From: an uncultured Burkholderiales bacterium
Lineage (GTDB): Bacteria > Pseudomonadota > Gammaproteobacteria > Burkholderiales > Burkholderiaceae_F
Reading direction: 5' to 3'
Length of the DNA stretch: 6,191 nt
NCBI GenBank assembly: GCA_903871435.1
Contig: CAIQGU010000231.1
Location: forward strand, 1-6,191
The translations under genes and the position numbers were made by a program. How positions within the stretch are numbered: position 1 is the stretch's first letter; each line of letters starts with the position of its first letter. This document shows, in pieces, positions 1 through 5,590 of the stretch. The notes beneath the pieces were generated by a model. The model saw nothing but the letters and a program-made list of their open reading frames with translations, was not told where the DNA came from and did not search any database.

Positions 1-69
1 AATTACTGTGTGGGCAAAGTCCGCAAGAGTTTTGCTCCGCGGCGAAACAGTGTGCATGAGCAGGCGCAG

Positions 70-119
70 CCCTGCGAAGCTCATGACCGGCCCCCAGGCC
101 GGCCATGAGCGAAGCAGGG
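70..119 (-). repeat. Long inverted repeat downstream of accB (stem-loop)
   Basis: A 13-bp arm at 80-92 (CTCATGACCGGCC) pairs with 97-109 (GGCCGGCCATGAG) across a 4-base loop, with one wobble-type mismatch. A 6-bp outer stem (CCCTGC at 70-75 with GCAGGG at 114-119) is separated from it by a 4x4 internal loop. On the accB strand this gives a very stable GC-rich hairpin starting 4 bases after the accB stop codon. No T-run follows on the minus strand, so it does not look like a standard intrinsic terminator. It could be a processing or 3'-protecting structure, an attenuator before accC, or a copy of a genome-wide REP-like palindrome. The pairing is seen directly; the role is inference. Confidence 0.7.
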
Positions 120-123
120 GGGG

Positions 124-597
124 CTAACCAATAATGAACAGTCCCTGGCCGTATTCGACCGCCTGGCCGTTCTGGACGAGGATTTCGCGCACCGTGCCCG
201 CGACTTCCGCTTCGATCTCGTTGAGCAGCTTCATCGCCTCGATGATGCAAAGGGTGTCGCCAGCCTTGACCGTCTGTCCGACCTCAACGAAAGCTTTTGC
301 GTCCGGCCCGGGCGAGCGGTAGAAGGTGCCGACCATGGGCGACTTGACGGTAGCCCCCGCTGCCGGCTCCGGCGCTGCAGGCGTGAGGGGCGCCACCGGC
401 GCCACGGCTGCTGGCGCAGTCCCCGCTGGCACGAGCGGAACTCCCGTGAGCGCCGCCACTGCCGCCGAGGGCGGCATGGTGGGTGCGTTGGCATGCTTGA
501 CGATGCGTACCTTGTCCTCGCCTTCGGTGACTTCTATTTCGGCGATACCGGACTCGGCCACCAGATCGATCAGGGTCTTGAGCTTGCGTAGATCCAT
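124..597 (-). CDS. accB: Biotin carboxyl carrier protein of acetyl-CoA carboxylase (AccB/BCCP)
   Basis: AccB carries the biotin that AccC carboxylates and that the AccAD carboxyltransferase uses to make malonyl-CoA, the first committed step of fatty-acid synthesis in the cytoplasm. The 157-residue product is close to the E. coli length of 156. Residues 1-35 form the conserved N-terminal segment ([12 protein letters not shown]). Residues 36-82 are an Ala/Pro/Val-rich flexible linker. The biotinyl domain runs from about 84 to 157, with the thumb segment [18 protein letters not shown] (86-103) typical of acetyl-CoA carboxylase carriers. The biotinylation motif is EAMKL, with the modified lysine at K123. 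The ATG at 595-597 is preceded by the ribosome-binding sequence GAGGGA (601-606). It lies 75 bp after aroQ on the same strand and is probably cotranscribed with it. In most relatives accC follows closely, but here no accC start appears in the remaining 123 bases. The identification is very secure. Confidence 0.98.
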   Translation of the reverse strand: MDLRKLKTLIDLVAESGIAEIEVTEGEDKVRIVKHANAPTMPPSAAVAALTGVPLVPAGTAPAAVAPVAPLTPAAPEPAAGATVKSPMVGTFYRSPGPDAKAFVEVGQTVKAGDTLCIIEAMKLLNEIEAEVAGTVREILVQNGQAVEYGQGLFIIG

Positions 598-630
598 GCT
601 TCCCTCACATTTGCCGGGGCTGACCGCATG

Positions 631-655
631 CGCACGGACGGCTGTCCGGCGTGCG
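631..655 (-). other. Intercistronic hairpin between aroQ and accB
   Basis: CGCAC (631-635) pairs with GTGCG (651-655), and GGAC (636-639) pairs with GTCC (644-647). The loop is 4 bases and there is a 3-base bulge at 648-650, giving a nine-pair stem in the 75-bp gap between the aroQ stop and the accB start. No T-run follows on the minus strand, so it is unlikely to be an intrinsic terminator. Such structures in operons can mark RNA processing or stabilise the downstream message, but that role is only inferred here. Confidence 0.4.
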
Positions 656-672
656 GCCTGCCGATGGCTGCT

Positions 673-1113
673 TTAATTTTTATAGCCGGCTGCAAATTCC
701 AGGGCCAGGCGGTAGCCGGCCGGCCCTAACCCGACGATGGCGCCGATGGCCTTGGCGGCCAGCAGCGAGGTGTGGCGAAACTCTTCGCGTTGGTAAATAT
801 TGGAGATGTGGATTTCGACAAACGGGATCGCAACGCCGACCAGGGCATCGCGCAGGCCGATGCTGGTGTGTGTGAGCGCCCCGGCATTGATGATGATGAA
901 GTCCACGCCTTCCTTGAAAGCGGCGTGAATGCGATCGATCAGAGCGCCTTCATGGTTGCTTTGAAAACAAGTGAGCGAAACGCCCAGCTTCTGCGCCGTT
1001 TCAGACGCTTCCTTCTCGATATCCGCCAGGGTGCGGCTGCCGTAGACGGACGTCTCCCGGGAACCCAGCAGGTTCAGGTTGGGGCCGTTGATGAGCAGGA
1101 CCGACGTGGTCAA
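673..1113 (-). CDS. aroQ: Type II 3-dehydroquinate dehydratase
   Basis: AroQ catalyses the third shikimate-pathway step, the anti elimination of water from 3-dehydroquinate to 3-dehydroshikimate, as a cytoplasmic dodecamer. The 146-residue length is typical. The N-terminal signature [11 protein letters not shown] (10-20) is followed by the catalytic Tyr24. Arg19 lies in the mobile lid. Residues 51-56 are QSNHEG, Asn76 is in [10 protein letters not shown], and the catalytic His102 lies in VEIHISN followed by REEFRH (109-114), the usual substrate-binding block. The start codon is TTG (1111-1113). An in-frame TAA (1123-1125) lies four codons upstream, and only ATC, GCA and GGC codons lie between, so no other standard start precedes the conserved motif. 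A TAAGG ribosome-binding sequence sits 7 bases before it. The gene is separated from tlpA by 149 bp containing a candidate promoter and precedes accB. The identification is very secure. Confidence 0.97.
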   Translation of the reverse strand: MTTSVLLINGPNLNLLGSRETSVYGSRTLADIEKEASETAQKLGVSLTCFQSNHEGALIDRIHAAFKEGVDFIIINAGALTHTSIGLRDALVGVAIPFVEIHISNIYQREEFRHTSLLAAKAIGAIVGLGPAGYRLALEFAAGYKN

Positions 1114-1148
1114 GATTGCGCCTTAAAAATTGCGAAATGCAGTTGCGC

Positions 1149-1170
1149 GCCGTTACCGGAGGTAAGCGGC
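1149..1170 (-). promoter_or_regulatory. Hairpin in the aroQ leader
   Basis: TTACC (1153-1157) pairs with GGTAA (1161-1165) across a 3-base loop, and GCCG (1149-1152) pairs with CGGC (1167-1170) outside it, leaving a single bulged base at 1166. This compact nine-pair stem lies about 36 bases upstream of the TTG start of aroQ, inside the transcript predicted from the candidate promoter at 1182-1210. It does not cover the ribosome-binding site. I see no terminator-type T-run immediately after it, though TTTTT does occur just before the ribosome-binding site at about 1125-1129. Any role is unknown. Confidence 0.4.
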
Positions 1171-1181
1171 CAAAGGGCATC

Positions 1182-1210
1182 ATTGTCTGTAGATTCCGCG
1201 GGTTTGTCCA
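1182..1210 (-). promoter_or_regulatory. Candidate sigma70-type promoter for aroQ-accB
   Basis: Read on the minus strand, TGGACA (1205-1210) matches the -35 consensus TTGACA at five of six positions. GACAAT (1182-1187) matches the -10 consensus at four of six. The spacer is exactly 17 bases. Transcription would start near 1175 and give a leader of about 60 bases before aroQ. It lies in the only sizeable gap of the minus-strand gene set, which supports a separate aroQ-accB transcript in addition to read-through from upstream. This is a consensus match only. Confidence 0.45.
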
Positions 1211-1262
1211 GCCTCCTAATGAAGCGGCCCGCTGCGCGGTGTCTTCCTGGTATGGCCTTATT

Positions 1263-1817
1263 TCACGGTGCGGCGTCGAGCCAGGAACGCAACTGACCGG
1301 GCTGAAGGGGGCCGGTCTGGGTTCGCAAGACCTTGCCATTGGCAGAGACCAGCACAGTATAGGGGAGAACGCCCTGGGTGTTGCCGAGCCCTCGGGCCAG
1401 GCCCAGCGCGTCGTAACCGCCGGCCAGCAGTATCAGGCGCAGCGCGTGCTGGTCGCGGAATCCACGCACCCGTGACGCGTCCTCGGTGCCCACCCCCACG
1501 ATCACCACGTTGCGGTCCGTGAATTCCTGTTGCGCCTTTTCCAGGTCGGGCATTTCGGCAACGCAGGGTGCGCACCACGTTGCCCAGAAGTTAAGCACCA
1601 GAAGCTTGCCCTTCCATTGCGACAGCGGCTGGAGCTTGCCGTCGGCGTCGCTGAAGCTCTGGCTGTACACGTCCACCGCCGATGTGTCGGCGGCTGAGGT
1701 GGCGTCTGCTTGCGGCGCCGGCGCCGGCGGCGATGATCGCGAACAGGCCAGCAGCGCCGCCGCCGACAGCATTGCAGCGCAGGTGACAGGAACCCACGGT
1801 AGCGGATATTTACGCAT
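1263..1817 (-). CDS. TlpA/ResA-family thioredoxin-like lipoprotein
   Basis: This is a 184-residue membrane-anchored thiol-disulfide oxidoreductase that should act in the periplasm, reducing or handling cysteines of exported proteins (cytochrome c maturation is one known use of the family). Residues 1-24 form a lipoprotein signal peptide with a basic start (MRKYPLP), a hydrophobic core and a lipobox LLAC whose lipidated residue would be Cys25, followed by Ser26. Residues 26-48 are an Ala/Pro/Ser-rich tether. The thioredoxin-fold domain has the TlpA-type active site WCAPC with cysteines 82 and 85 inside NFWATWCAPCVAEMPDL. The cis-proline loop is GVLPYT with Pro152. The ATG at 1815-1817 is chosen because it starts the signal peptide and has GGAG upstream; a longer open frame exists but adds 44 residues with no signal character. 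The start overlaps the stop of the upstream gene by 8 bases, suggesting coupled translation. The exact substrate cannot be read from sequence. Confidence 0.93.
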   Translation of the reverse strand: MRKYPLPWVPVTCAAMLSAAALLACSRSSPPAPAPQADATSAADTSAVDVYSQSFSDADGKLQPLSQWKGKLLVLNFWATWCAPCVAEMPDLEKAQQEFTDRNVVIVGVGTEDASRVRGFRDQHALRLILLAGGYDALGLARGLGNTQGVLPYTVLVSANGKVLRTQTGPLQPGQLRSWLDAAP

Positions 1818-2508
1818 GGATGAGCTCCGGTGCGGCCGAGCCGGACGGGGCATCCAGGAGTTCGCGCAGCATGTGAAGGTTGGCCCGCCCCGACCGTTCC
1901 ACCGCGTGCAGGTTCGGATCGTGGCGGCGGGCCTGGGCCGATGGAGCATGGCGCAGGGCGGTGGTGTCCAGGACGGTGAGCATTATGGGTGTTGCCGACA
2001 TTGCGGCGCGTCGCCCGGTGCGCGGCGCGCCGGCGTCCGGCACCATGAACCCGATCACCTCCTGGGCATGCGCGGGTCCGTCATCGGCGGGCCCAACGCG
2101 GATGTCCAGCCCCCGGTCGAGCAGCGCCATTTCGACATCCTTGGCGCTGTCCGTGAAGAGGTGCAGATGCAGATGGGAGTGCAGCGTTGCGCTGCCATTG
2201 AGCACTGGCCCGACCAGATGCGGCTGGAACGGGGCCAGTATTTGCATCCATTCAACGGCCAGCAGCCGTAGCTTGAGCAGCATTTGCCGATGCGCGGCAC
2301 CATCATGTTCGCGCAGGTAGCATCGCAGCGCGGTTTCTACCTGTTCATGGTCGGGCAGGGCGCTGCCGGCGCGCGCCTGTGCTCCGAGGACAACGACTGC
2401 CGCCTTGTGCCGCGCGGGACCGAGCTCGAGACCATCCTCGGCCATCAGCCGCGCAGCCAGCGTGGCGATGGCCAGTTGCAATTCCTCCCGGCTCCCACCA
2501 GTATTCAA
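1810..2508 (-). CDS. Conserved protein, nucleotidyltransferase-like (function unknown)
   Basis: The product is about 232 residues. An N-terminal helical part contains LAARLMAEDGLELGPARHKAA (about 17-37), then a long helix (about 74-95). The core, LVGPVLNGSATLHS (98-111), runs into the strand HLHLHLF (112-118) and then TDSAKDVEMALLDRGL (119-134). That layout resembles the glycine-serine hairpin and following strand of minimal nucleotidyltransferase domains. I recall a betaproteobacterial family with this pattern encoded beside mpl, sometimes mislabelled as a UDP-N-acetylmuramate ligase. The usual acidic metal ligands are replaced by histidines, so enzyme activity is doubtful. The TTG start at 2506-2508 is preferred because AGGAAAGG (2514-2521) sits 5 bases upstream; an ATG at 2548-2550 is the alternative but has no clear ribosome-binding site. 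The stop overlaps the tlpA start (ATGCGTAA). Coding on this strand is supported by that overlap and by family resemblance. The specific function is unknown. Confidence 0.75.
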   Translation of the reverse strand: MNTGGSREELQLAIATLAARLMAEDGLELGPARHKAAVVVLGAQARAGSALPDHEQVETALRCYLREHDGAAHRQMLLKLRLLAVEWMQILAPFQPHLVGPVLNGSATLHSHLHLHLFTDSAKDVEMALLDRGLDIRVGPADDGPAHAQEVIGFMVPDAGAPRTGRRAAMSATPIMLTVLDTTALRHAPSAQARRHDPNLHAVERSGRANLHMLRELLDAPSGSAAPELIHA

Positions 2509-2718
2509 GGTCGCCTTTCCTGCCCAATGGGCGCAAGCCTGGACCGCCATTGCAGCCAGGCGCCATGCCGCCGCCGGCAAAAGGTCCGGCCGAGCAATGG
2601 ATCCGGCCGCACGATCATTGCCAAGTCTACCGAGTCCCCGGCTTGATGCGGCGACCGGCTGTTGCTGGCTTGAAAGACCAATAGAATCGGCACCTTCGAA
2701 TGGAATCGGGCGGCGCAC
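2509..2718. other. Divergent intergenic region between the nucleotidyltransferase-like gene and mpl
   Basis: About 210 bases separate the two outward-facing genes and must contain promoters in both directions unless either is leaderless. On the plus strand TAGAAT near 2681-2686 resembles a -10 element at five of six positions, but no good -35 lies 16-18 bases upstream; TTGCTG is only 14 bases away. I found no convincing minus-strand promoter. An 8-base direct repeat TCCGGCCG occurs at 2585-2592 and 2602-2609, with starts 17 bases apart, and could be an operator pair or chance in GC-rich DNA. No small gene is evident. Confidence 0.4.
2514..2521 (-). promoter_or_regulatory. Ribosome-binding site deciding the TTG start of the nucleotidyltransferase-like gene
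   Basis: AGGAAAGG on the minus strand lies 5 bases before TTG at 2508-2506. This is the best ribosome-binding match near the beginning of the frame. The in-frame ATG at 2550-2548 has no comparable sequence, and the next strong match (GGGAGG near 2484-2489) would sit 8 bases before a CTG codon, giving a product ten or more residues shorter. The TTG is therefore preferred, but the choice is not proven. Confidence 0.45.
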
Positions 2719-4101
2719 GTGCACCTGCACATCCTGGGAATCTGCGGGACCTTCATGGGCGGCGTCGCCCGCCTCGCGCAGGCGGCTGGACATCGTGTCA
2801 CCGGTTGTGACGCGGCGGTTTACCCGCCCATGAGCGAGCAGCTGCGGGCTGCCGGCATCGATGTGATCGAAGGTTATGCCGCTCTGCAGCTCGATCTTCG
2901 ACCCGACCTGTTCCTTATCGGTAACGTGGTCGCGCGGGGCAATCCGCTCTTCGAAGCCATACTCGACAGCGGTGCGCGCCTCGATTCCGGGCCCGCCTGG
3001 GTCGGGCGGCATCTGCTGCCGGGCCGTCACGTCGTTGCCGTTGCGGGTACCCATGGCAAGACCACCACCACATCGATGATTGCGTGGATCCTCGATCATG
3101 CCGGCCAGGATCCCGGGTTCCTCATTGGTGGCGTACCGTTGGATTTTGGCGTATCCGCGCGCCTGGGCACGGGCGAACCCTTTGTCATCGAGGCCGATGA
3201 ATACGACTCGGCGCTTTTCGACAAGCGCAGCAAGTTCGTTCATTACTTCCCGTCGACCGCCGTGCTCAACAATCTCGAGTTCGACCATGCCGATATTTTT
3301 CCCGACCTGGGCGCGATCGAGACCCAGTTCCACCACCTGTTGCGCTGTGTTCCGCGCAAGGGCCGCGTCATCGTGAACGGTGGCGATGCCGCCCTGGCGC
3401 GCGTCCTCCAGCGCGGTGTCTGGAGCCCTGTCGAAGTCTTCGACCGGCCCGAGGGATGGCATTGGCGCGAGCGTGAACGAACCGTCGCTACGCCCCCGGA
3501 GGCCATATCCATCTGGAACGGTGCCCGCGAACTGGGCACGCTGAGCCTGGGCTTGGCGGGTGACCACAACCGCAGCAATGCCGTCGCTGCCATTGCCGCC
3601 GCCGCCCATTGTGGCGTGGAACCAGCGCAGGCCATCGCGGCGCTCGCGGCTTTTGGCGGCGTGCGCCGCCGCCTGGAAAACCGCGGTACTGCGGGTGGCG
3701 TCACGGTTTATGACGATTTCGCCCATCACCCCACGGCTATCGCGGCGACGATAGCCGGCCTGCGCCGACGGGTCGGCGAGGGACGCATCCTGGCCTTGCT
3801 GGAACCGCGCTCGAACACGATGAAGCTGGGCGCCATGCAGGCGCAGATCAGCGGCAGCCTCGTGCAAGCCGATCTCGTTTTCTGTCATGCGCCCCGCAGC
3901 GGCCCCAATGCGCTGGGCTGGGACCCGCGGGAAACCCTGCGGCCGCTGGGCGACCGCGCGCAGGTCTTCGATAACATCGACGGGCTGGTCGCCGCCGTGC
4001 TGGCGGCGGCGCGGCCCGGTGACAACGTGCTGGCAATGAGCAATGGCAGCTTTGGCGGCGTCCACGAACGCATCCTCGCGGGCCTGGGCGCACCGTCATG
4101 A
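2719..4101 (+). CDS. mpl: UDP-N-acetylmuramate:L-alanyl-gamma-D-glutamyl-meso-diaminopimelate ligase
   Basis: Mpl is a cytoplasmic murein-recycling enzyme. It joins the salvaged tripeptide L-Ala-gamma-D-Glu-meso-DAP to UDP-MurNAc with ATP, bypassing MurC, MurD and MurE. The 460-residue length is normal. The N-terminus MHLHILGICGTFMGG is the family signature of the UDP-MurNAc-binding domain. The ATP-binding loop GTHGKTTTT is at 110-118. Central-domain motifs are EADEYD (158-163), LEFDHADIF (186-194) and the HNRSN motif (283-287). The third domain carries FGGVRRRLE (312-320), DDFAHHPTA (332-340), LEPRSNTMK (361-369) and SNGSFGG (441-447). The start is GTG at 2719-2721, matching the family N-terminus exactly; upstream purine-rich sequence (GGGCGG) is a modest ribosome-binding site. 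It is the first gene of the plus-strand set and is followed 10 bases later by yqiA. The full ligase identity is secure. Confidence 0.97.
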   Translation: MHLHILGICGTFMGGVARLAQAAGHRVTGCDAAVYPPMSEQLRAAGIDVIEGYAALQLDLRPDLFLIGNVVARGNPLFEAILDSGARLDSGPAWVGRHLLPGRHVVAVAGTHGKTTTTSMIAWILDHAGQDPGFLIGGVPLDFGVSARLGTGEPFVIEADEYDSALFDKRSKFVHYFPSTAVLNNLEFDHADIFPDLGAIETQFHHLLRCVPRKGRVIVNGGDAALARVLQRGVWSPVEVFDRPEGWHWRERERTVATPPEAISIWNGARELGTLSLGLAGDHNRSNAVAAIAAAAHCGVEPAQAIAALAAFGGVRRRLENRGTAGGVTVYDDFAHHPTAIAATIAGLRRRVGEGRILALLEPRSNTMKLGAMQAQISGSLVQADLVFCHAPRSGPNALGWDPRETLRPLGDRAQVFDNIDGLVAAVLAAARPGDNVLAMSNGSFGGVHERILAGLGAPS

Positions 4102-4112
4102 TCTCCTTGTGA
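4098..4112 (+). other. Four-codon minicistron bridging mpl and yqiA
   Basis: ATG at 4098-4100 overlaps the mpl stop codon as ATGA. It is followed by ATC, TCC and TTG, and by TGA at 4110-4112, whose last base is the A of the yqiA ATG (TGATG). A ribosome finishing mpl could thus restart, read Met-Ile-Ser-Leu, stop, and restart again on yqiA. The yqiA start has no Shine-Dalgarno sequence; the bases before it (CTCCTT, 4103-4108) are the reverse complement of one. The geometry is seen directly. Use of the minicistron for coupling is inference. Confidence 0.4.
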
Positions 4113-4690
4113 TGATCCTCTATCTCCACGGGTTTTTGTCGTCCCCGGCATCCGGCAAGGCCCGACAGATGCAGGCCGCGATGAATGCGATGGGTCGCGG
4201 CGATGACTTTGTCTGTCCGGCGCTGCCGGTTTCGCCGCGCGCTGCGGCCGACGTCATATTCGCCCTGGCGCAGCTTGAGGTTCCCGAGAGGTTGGCCGTA
4301 GTCGGCAGCTCACTCGGGGGCTTTTACGCGACTTGGCTGGCCGAACGCATCGGTTGCCACGCAGCGCTGCTCAATCCCGCGATACGCCCTTACGATCATC
4401 TGTTCACGGAGCCGGGCGAGCGCGTCGATTACGCTGGCAATGTCGTGCAAATCCAGCCGGAGTTCTCCGATGAGCTGCGTGCGCTGGCAACGGGACCCAT
4501 CACCCAGCCCGACCGCTATTTCCTGGTCGCCGCTACGGGTGACCAGGTGATCGACTACCGGGACATGCTGGAAGCCTATGCCGGATGCCGAACCCGGCTC
4601 ATCGAGGGATCGGACCACGCGCTGTCCGATTTCCCGGTCTATTTGCCTGAAGTGCTGGATTTTTGCGGAATAAATCCCGCTAAAGCCTGA
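4112..4690 (+). CDS. yqiA: YqiA-type alpha/beta-hydrolase esterase
   Basis: This 192-residue cytoplasmic protein belongs to the small YqiA/YcfP-type esterase family of the alpha/beta-hydrolase fold. E. coli YqiA hydrolyses short acyl esters such as palmitoyl-CoA and p-nitrophenyl esters, but the physiological substrate is not established. The N-terminus [17 protein letters not shown] supplies the oxyanion-hole HGF segment. The nucleophile elbow is GSSLGG with Ser67. Asp144 in GDQVIDY and His169 in GSDHAL complete a plausible catalytic triad. LLNPAIRPY (86-94) is also typical. The ATG at 4112-4114 is chosen because family members begin right at the first beta strand; a GTG directly before it (4109-4111) is possible. 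There is no ribosome-binding sequence, so translation probably depends on ribosomes leaving mpl 10 bases upstream. The next gene begins 61 bases downstream. Confidence 0.92.
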   Translation: MILYLHGFLSSPASGKARQMQAAMNAMGRGDDFVCPALPVSPRAAADVIFALAQLEVPERLAVVGSSLGGFYATWLAERIGCHAALLNPAIRPYDHLFTEPGERVDYAGNVVQIQPEFSDELRALATGPITQPDRYFLVAATGDQVIDYRDMLEAYAGCRTRLIEGSDHALSDFPVYLPEVLDFCGINPAKA

Positions 4691-4751
4691 GGGCGGGGCG
4701 GAACATGCTTGCGTCTGCAGATTCACGGTGCTGGCACGAAAGGCGGTTTTG

Positions 4752-5492
4752 ATGCGACTCAAGGATAAGGTGGCCGTCGTGACCGGCGGTGCGCAGGGCA
4801 TAGGTCTTGCCACGGTAAGGAAGTTTCTCGACGAAGGCGCCATCGTGGCGCTGGCCGACATCGACCCCGCCGCGGTGGCGCGCGCCATCGAGCCGCTGGC
4901 GGCAACCGGCGCAAGGGTGCGCGGATTCACCGTGGATGTGACTAGCCGCGCCTCGCTCGCGGCCATGATTGCCCAGTTGCGCCAGGATTACGGGCGCATT
5001 GACGCGCTGGTGAACAACGCGGGCATTACGCAGGACGCCCGCCTGCAAAACATGAGCGACGAGCAGTTCGATCGTGTCATCGACGTGAACCTGCGCGGTG
5101 TTTTCCAGGCTACCCAGGCCGTCCTGCCGGCGATGCTCGAACAGGGGACCGGCGTCATTCTCAATGCGTCGAGCGTCGTGGGTCTTTATGGAAACTTTGG
5201 CCAGACCAACTATGCCGCCAGCAAATTCGGCGTGATCGGGTTCGTCAAGACCTGGGCGCGGGAGCTCGGTCCCAAGGGCATACGCTGCAACGCCGTATGC
5301 CCGGGTTTTATCGCCACCGGCCTGCTCGGTTCCATTCCACCCAAGGTGCTTGAACAGATGCGCGAACGCGTACCCCTGCGCCGCCTGGGTACACCGGAGG
5401 AAGTGGCGCAGGTCTATGCATTTCTCGCCTCTGATGAAGCCAGTTACGTCAACGGTGCCGTCATTGAGGTGGGTGGTGGCCTGACGATCTGA
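4752..5492 (+). CDS. Short-chain dehydrogenase/reductase, FabG-like
   Basis: This is a 246-residue classical SDR oxidoreductase, similar in length and sequence to 3-oxoacyl-ACP reductases and acetoacetyl-CoA reductases. The nucleotide-binding motif TGGAQGIG is at 11-18 and NNAG at 88-91. The catalytic residues are Asn113 (DVNLRGVF), Ser141, Tyr154 and Lys158 (YAASK), with [12 protein letters not shown] (179-190) following. Asp36 at the end of the second strand (VALADID) usually indicates a preference for NAD(H) over NADP(H), unlike the housekeeping FabG. The substrate is therefore better left open than called FabG. The ATG at 4752-4754 is chosen because the nucleotide-binding strand follows at once and AGGCGG lies 5 bases upstream; a GTG 24 bases earlier has no support. 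It sits between yqiA and the RNB gene, which I remember as adjacent in several relatives, so it may be a lineage-specific insertion. Codon use resembles its neighbours. Confidence 0.93.
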   Translation: MRLKDKVAVVTGGAQGIGLATVRKFLDEGAIVALADIDPAAVARAIEPLAATGARVRGFTVDVTSRASLAAMIAQLRQDYGRIDALVNNAGITQDARLQNMSDEQFDRVIDVNLRGVFQATQAVLPAMLEQGTGVILNASSVVGLYGNFGQTNYAASKFGVIGFVKTWARELGPKGIRCNAVCPGFIATGLLGSIPPKVLEQMRERVPLRRLGTPEEVAQVYAFLASDEASYVNGAVIEVGGGLTI

Positions 5493-5512
5493 GCGGCCGC
5501 TAAGACAGTAGC

Positions 5513-5546
5513 CCGGAGCAGACGTCCGGAGCAGATGTCCGGAGAA
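5513..5546 (+). repeat. Short tandem repeat between the SDR gene and the RNB gene
   Basis: Two 13-base units, CCGGAGCAGACGT (5513-5525) and CCGGAGCAGATGT (5526-5538), differ at one base and are followed by a partial third unit CCGGAGAA (5539-5546). The array lies in the 98-bp gap upstream of the exoribonuclease. It could be a binding site pair or slippage-prone DNA; nothing in the sequence decides between these. Confidence 0.65.
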
Positions 5547-5551
5547 TACAC

Positions 5552-5572
5552 AAGGACCGCGTTTTGCCGCGG
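5552..5572 (+). promoter_or_regulatory. Ribosome-binding-like sequence, possible TTG start and small hairpin upstream of the RNB gene
   Basis: AAGGA (5552-5556) lies 7 bases before a TTG (5564-5566) that is in frame with the ATG at 5591 through nine open codons. The same stretch contains a six-pair stem: ACCGCG (5556-5561) with CGCGGT (5568-5573) across a 6-base loop covering the TTG. This could make an alternative start partly sequestered by structure. Family N-termini favour the ATG at 5591, which lacks a good ribosome-binding site. No T-run follows, so it is not an intrinsic terminator. Confidence 0.35.
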
Positions 5573-5590
5573 TGCGCTATTGTGCAGGCC

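Noticed and set aside
70..119. Reading the long inverted repeat after accB as a standard intrinsic terminator.
   Set aside because: No T-run follows the stem on either strand, and accC would be expected to lie downstream in the same transcript.
326..676. A plus-strand open frame opposite accB.
   Set aside because: It is the shadow of the Ala/Pro-rich linker and biotinyl domain of accB, with low-complexity product and no initiation signals.
1486..2271. A 261-codon plus-strand frame across tlpA and the nucleotidyltransferase-like gene.
   Set aside because: It runs antisense to a clear lipoprotein with WCAPC active site and to a gene overlapping it. Its translation shows no fold or motif.
2585..2609. 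The TCCGGCCG direct repeats as an operator for divergent control of mpl and its neighbour.
   Set aside because: Eight-base GC-only repeats are common by chance in such DNA, and neither copy overlaps a convincing promoter. They are mentioned in the intergenic entry but not claimed as a site.
1810..4065. A 751-codon open frame on the minus strand running through the whole antisense of mpl.
   Set aside because: Only the last part (from about 2508) is a real gene. The rest is the open antisense frame expected opposite a GC-rich gene. mpl on the plus strand carries every motif of its family, and the antisense part shows no recognisable domain.
3848..4129. A minus-strand frame where AAGGAG and ATG lie close together near 4097-4108, opposite the end of mpl.
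   Set aside because: The product is Arg/Pro/Ala-rich with no domain, lies wholly opposite the conserved C-terminal domain of mpl, and the ribosome-binding match is simply the complement of the pyrimidine tract before yqiA.
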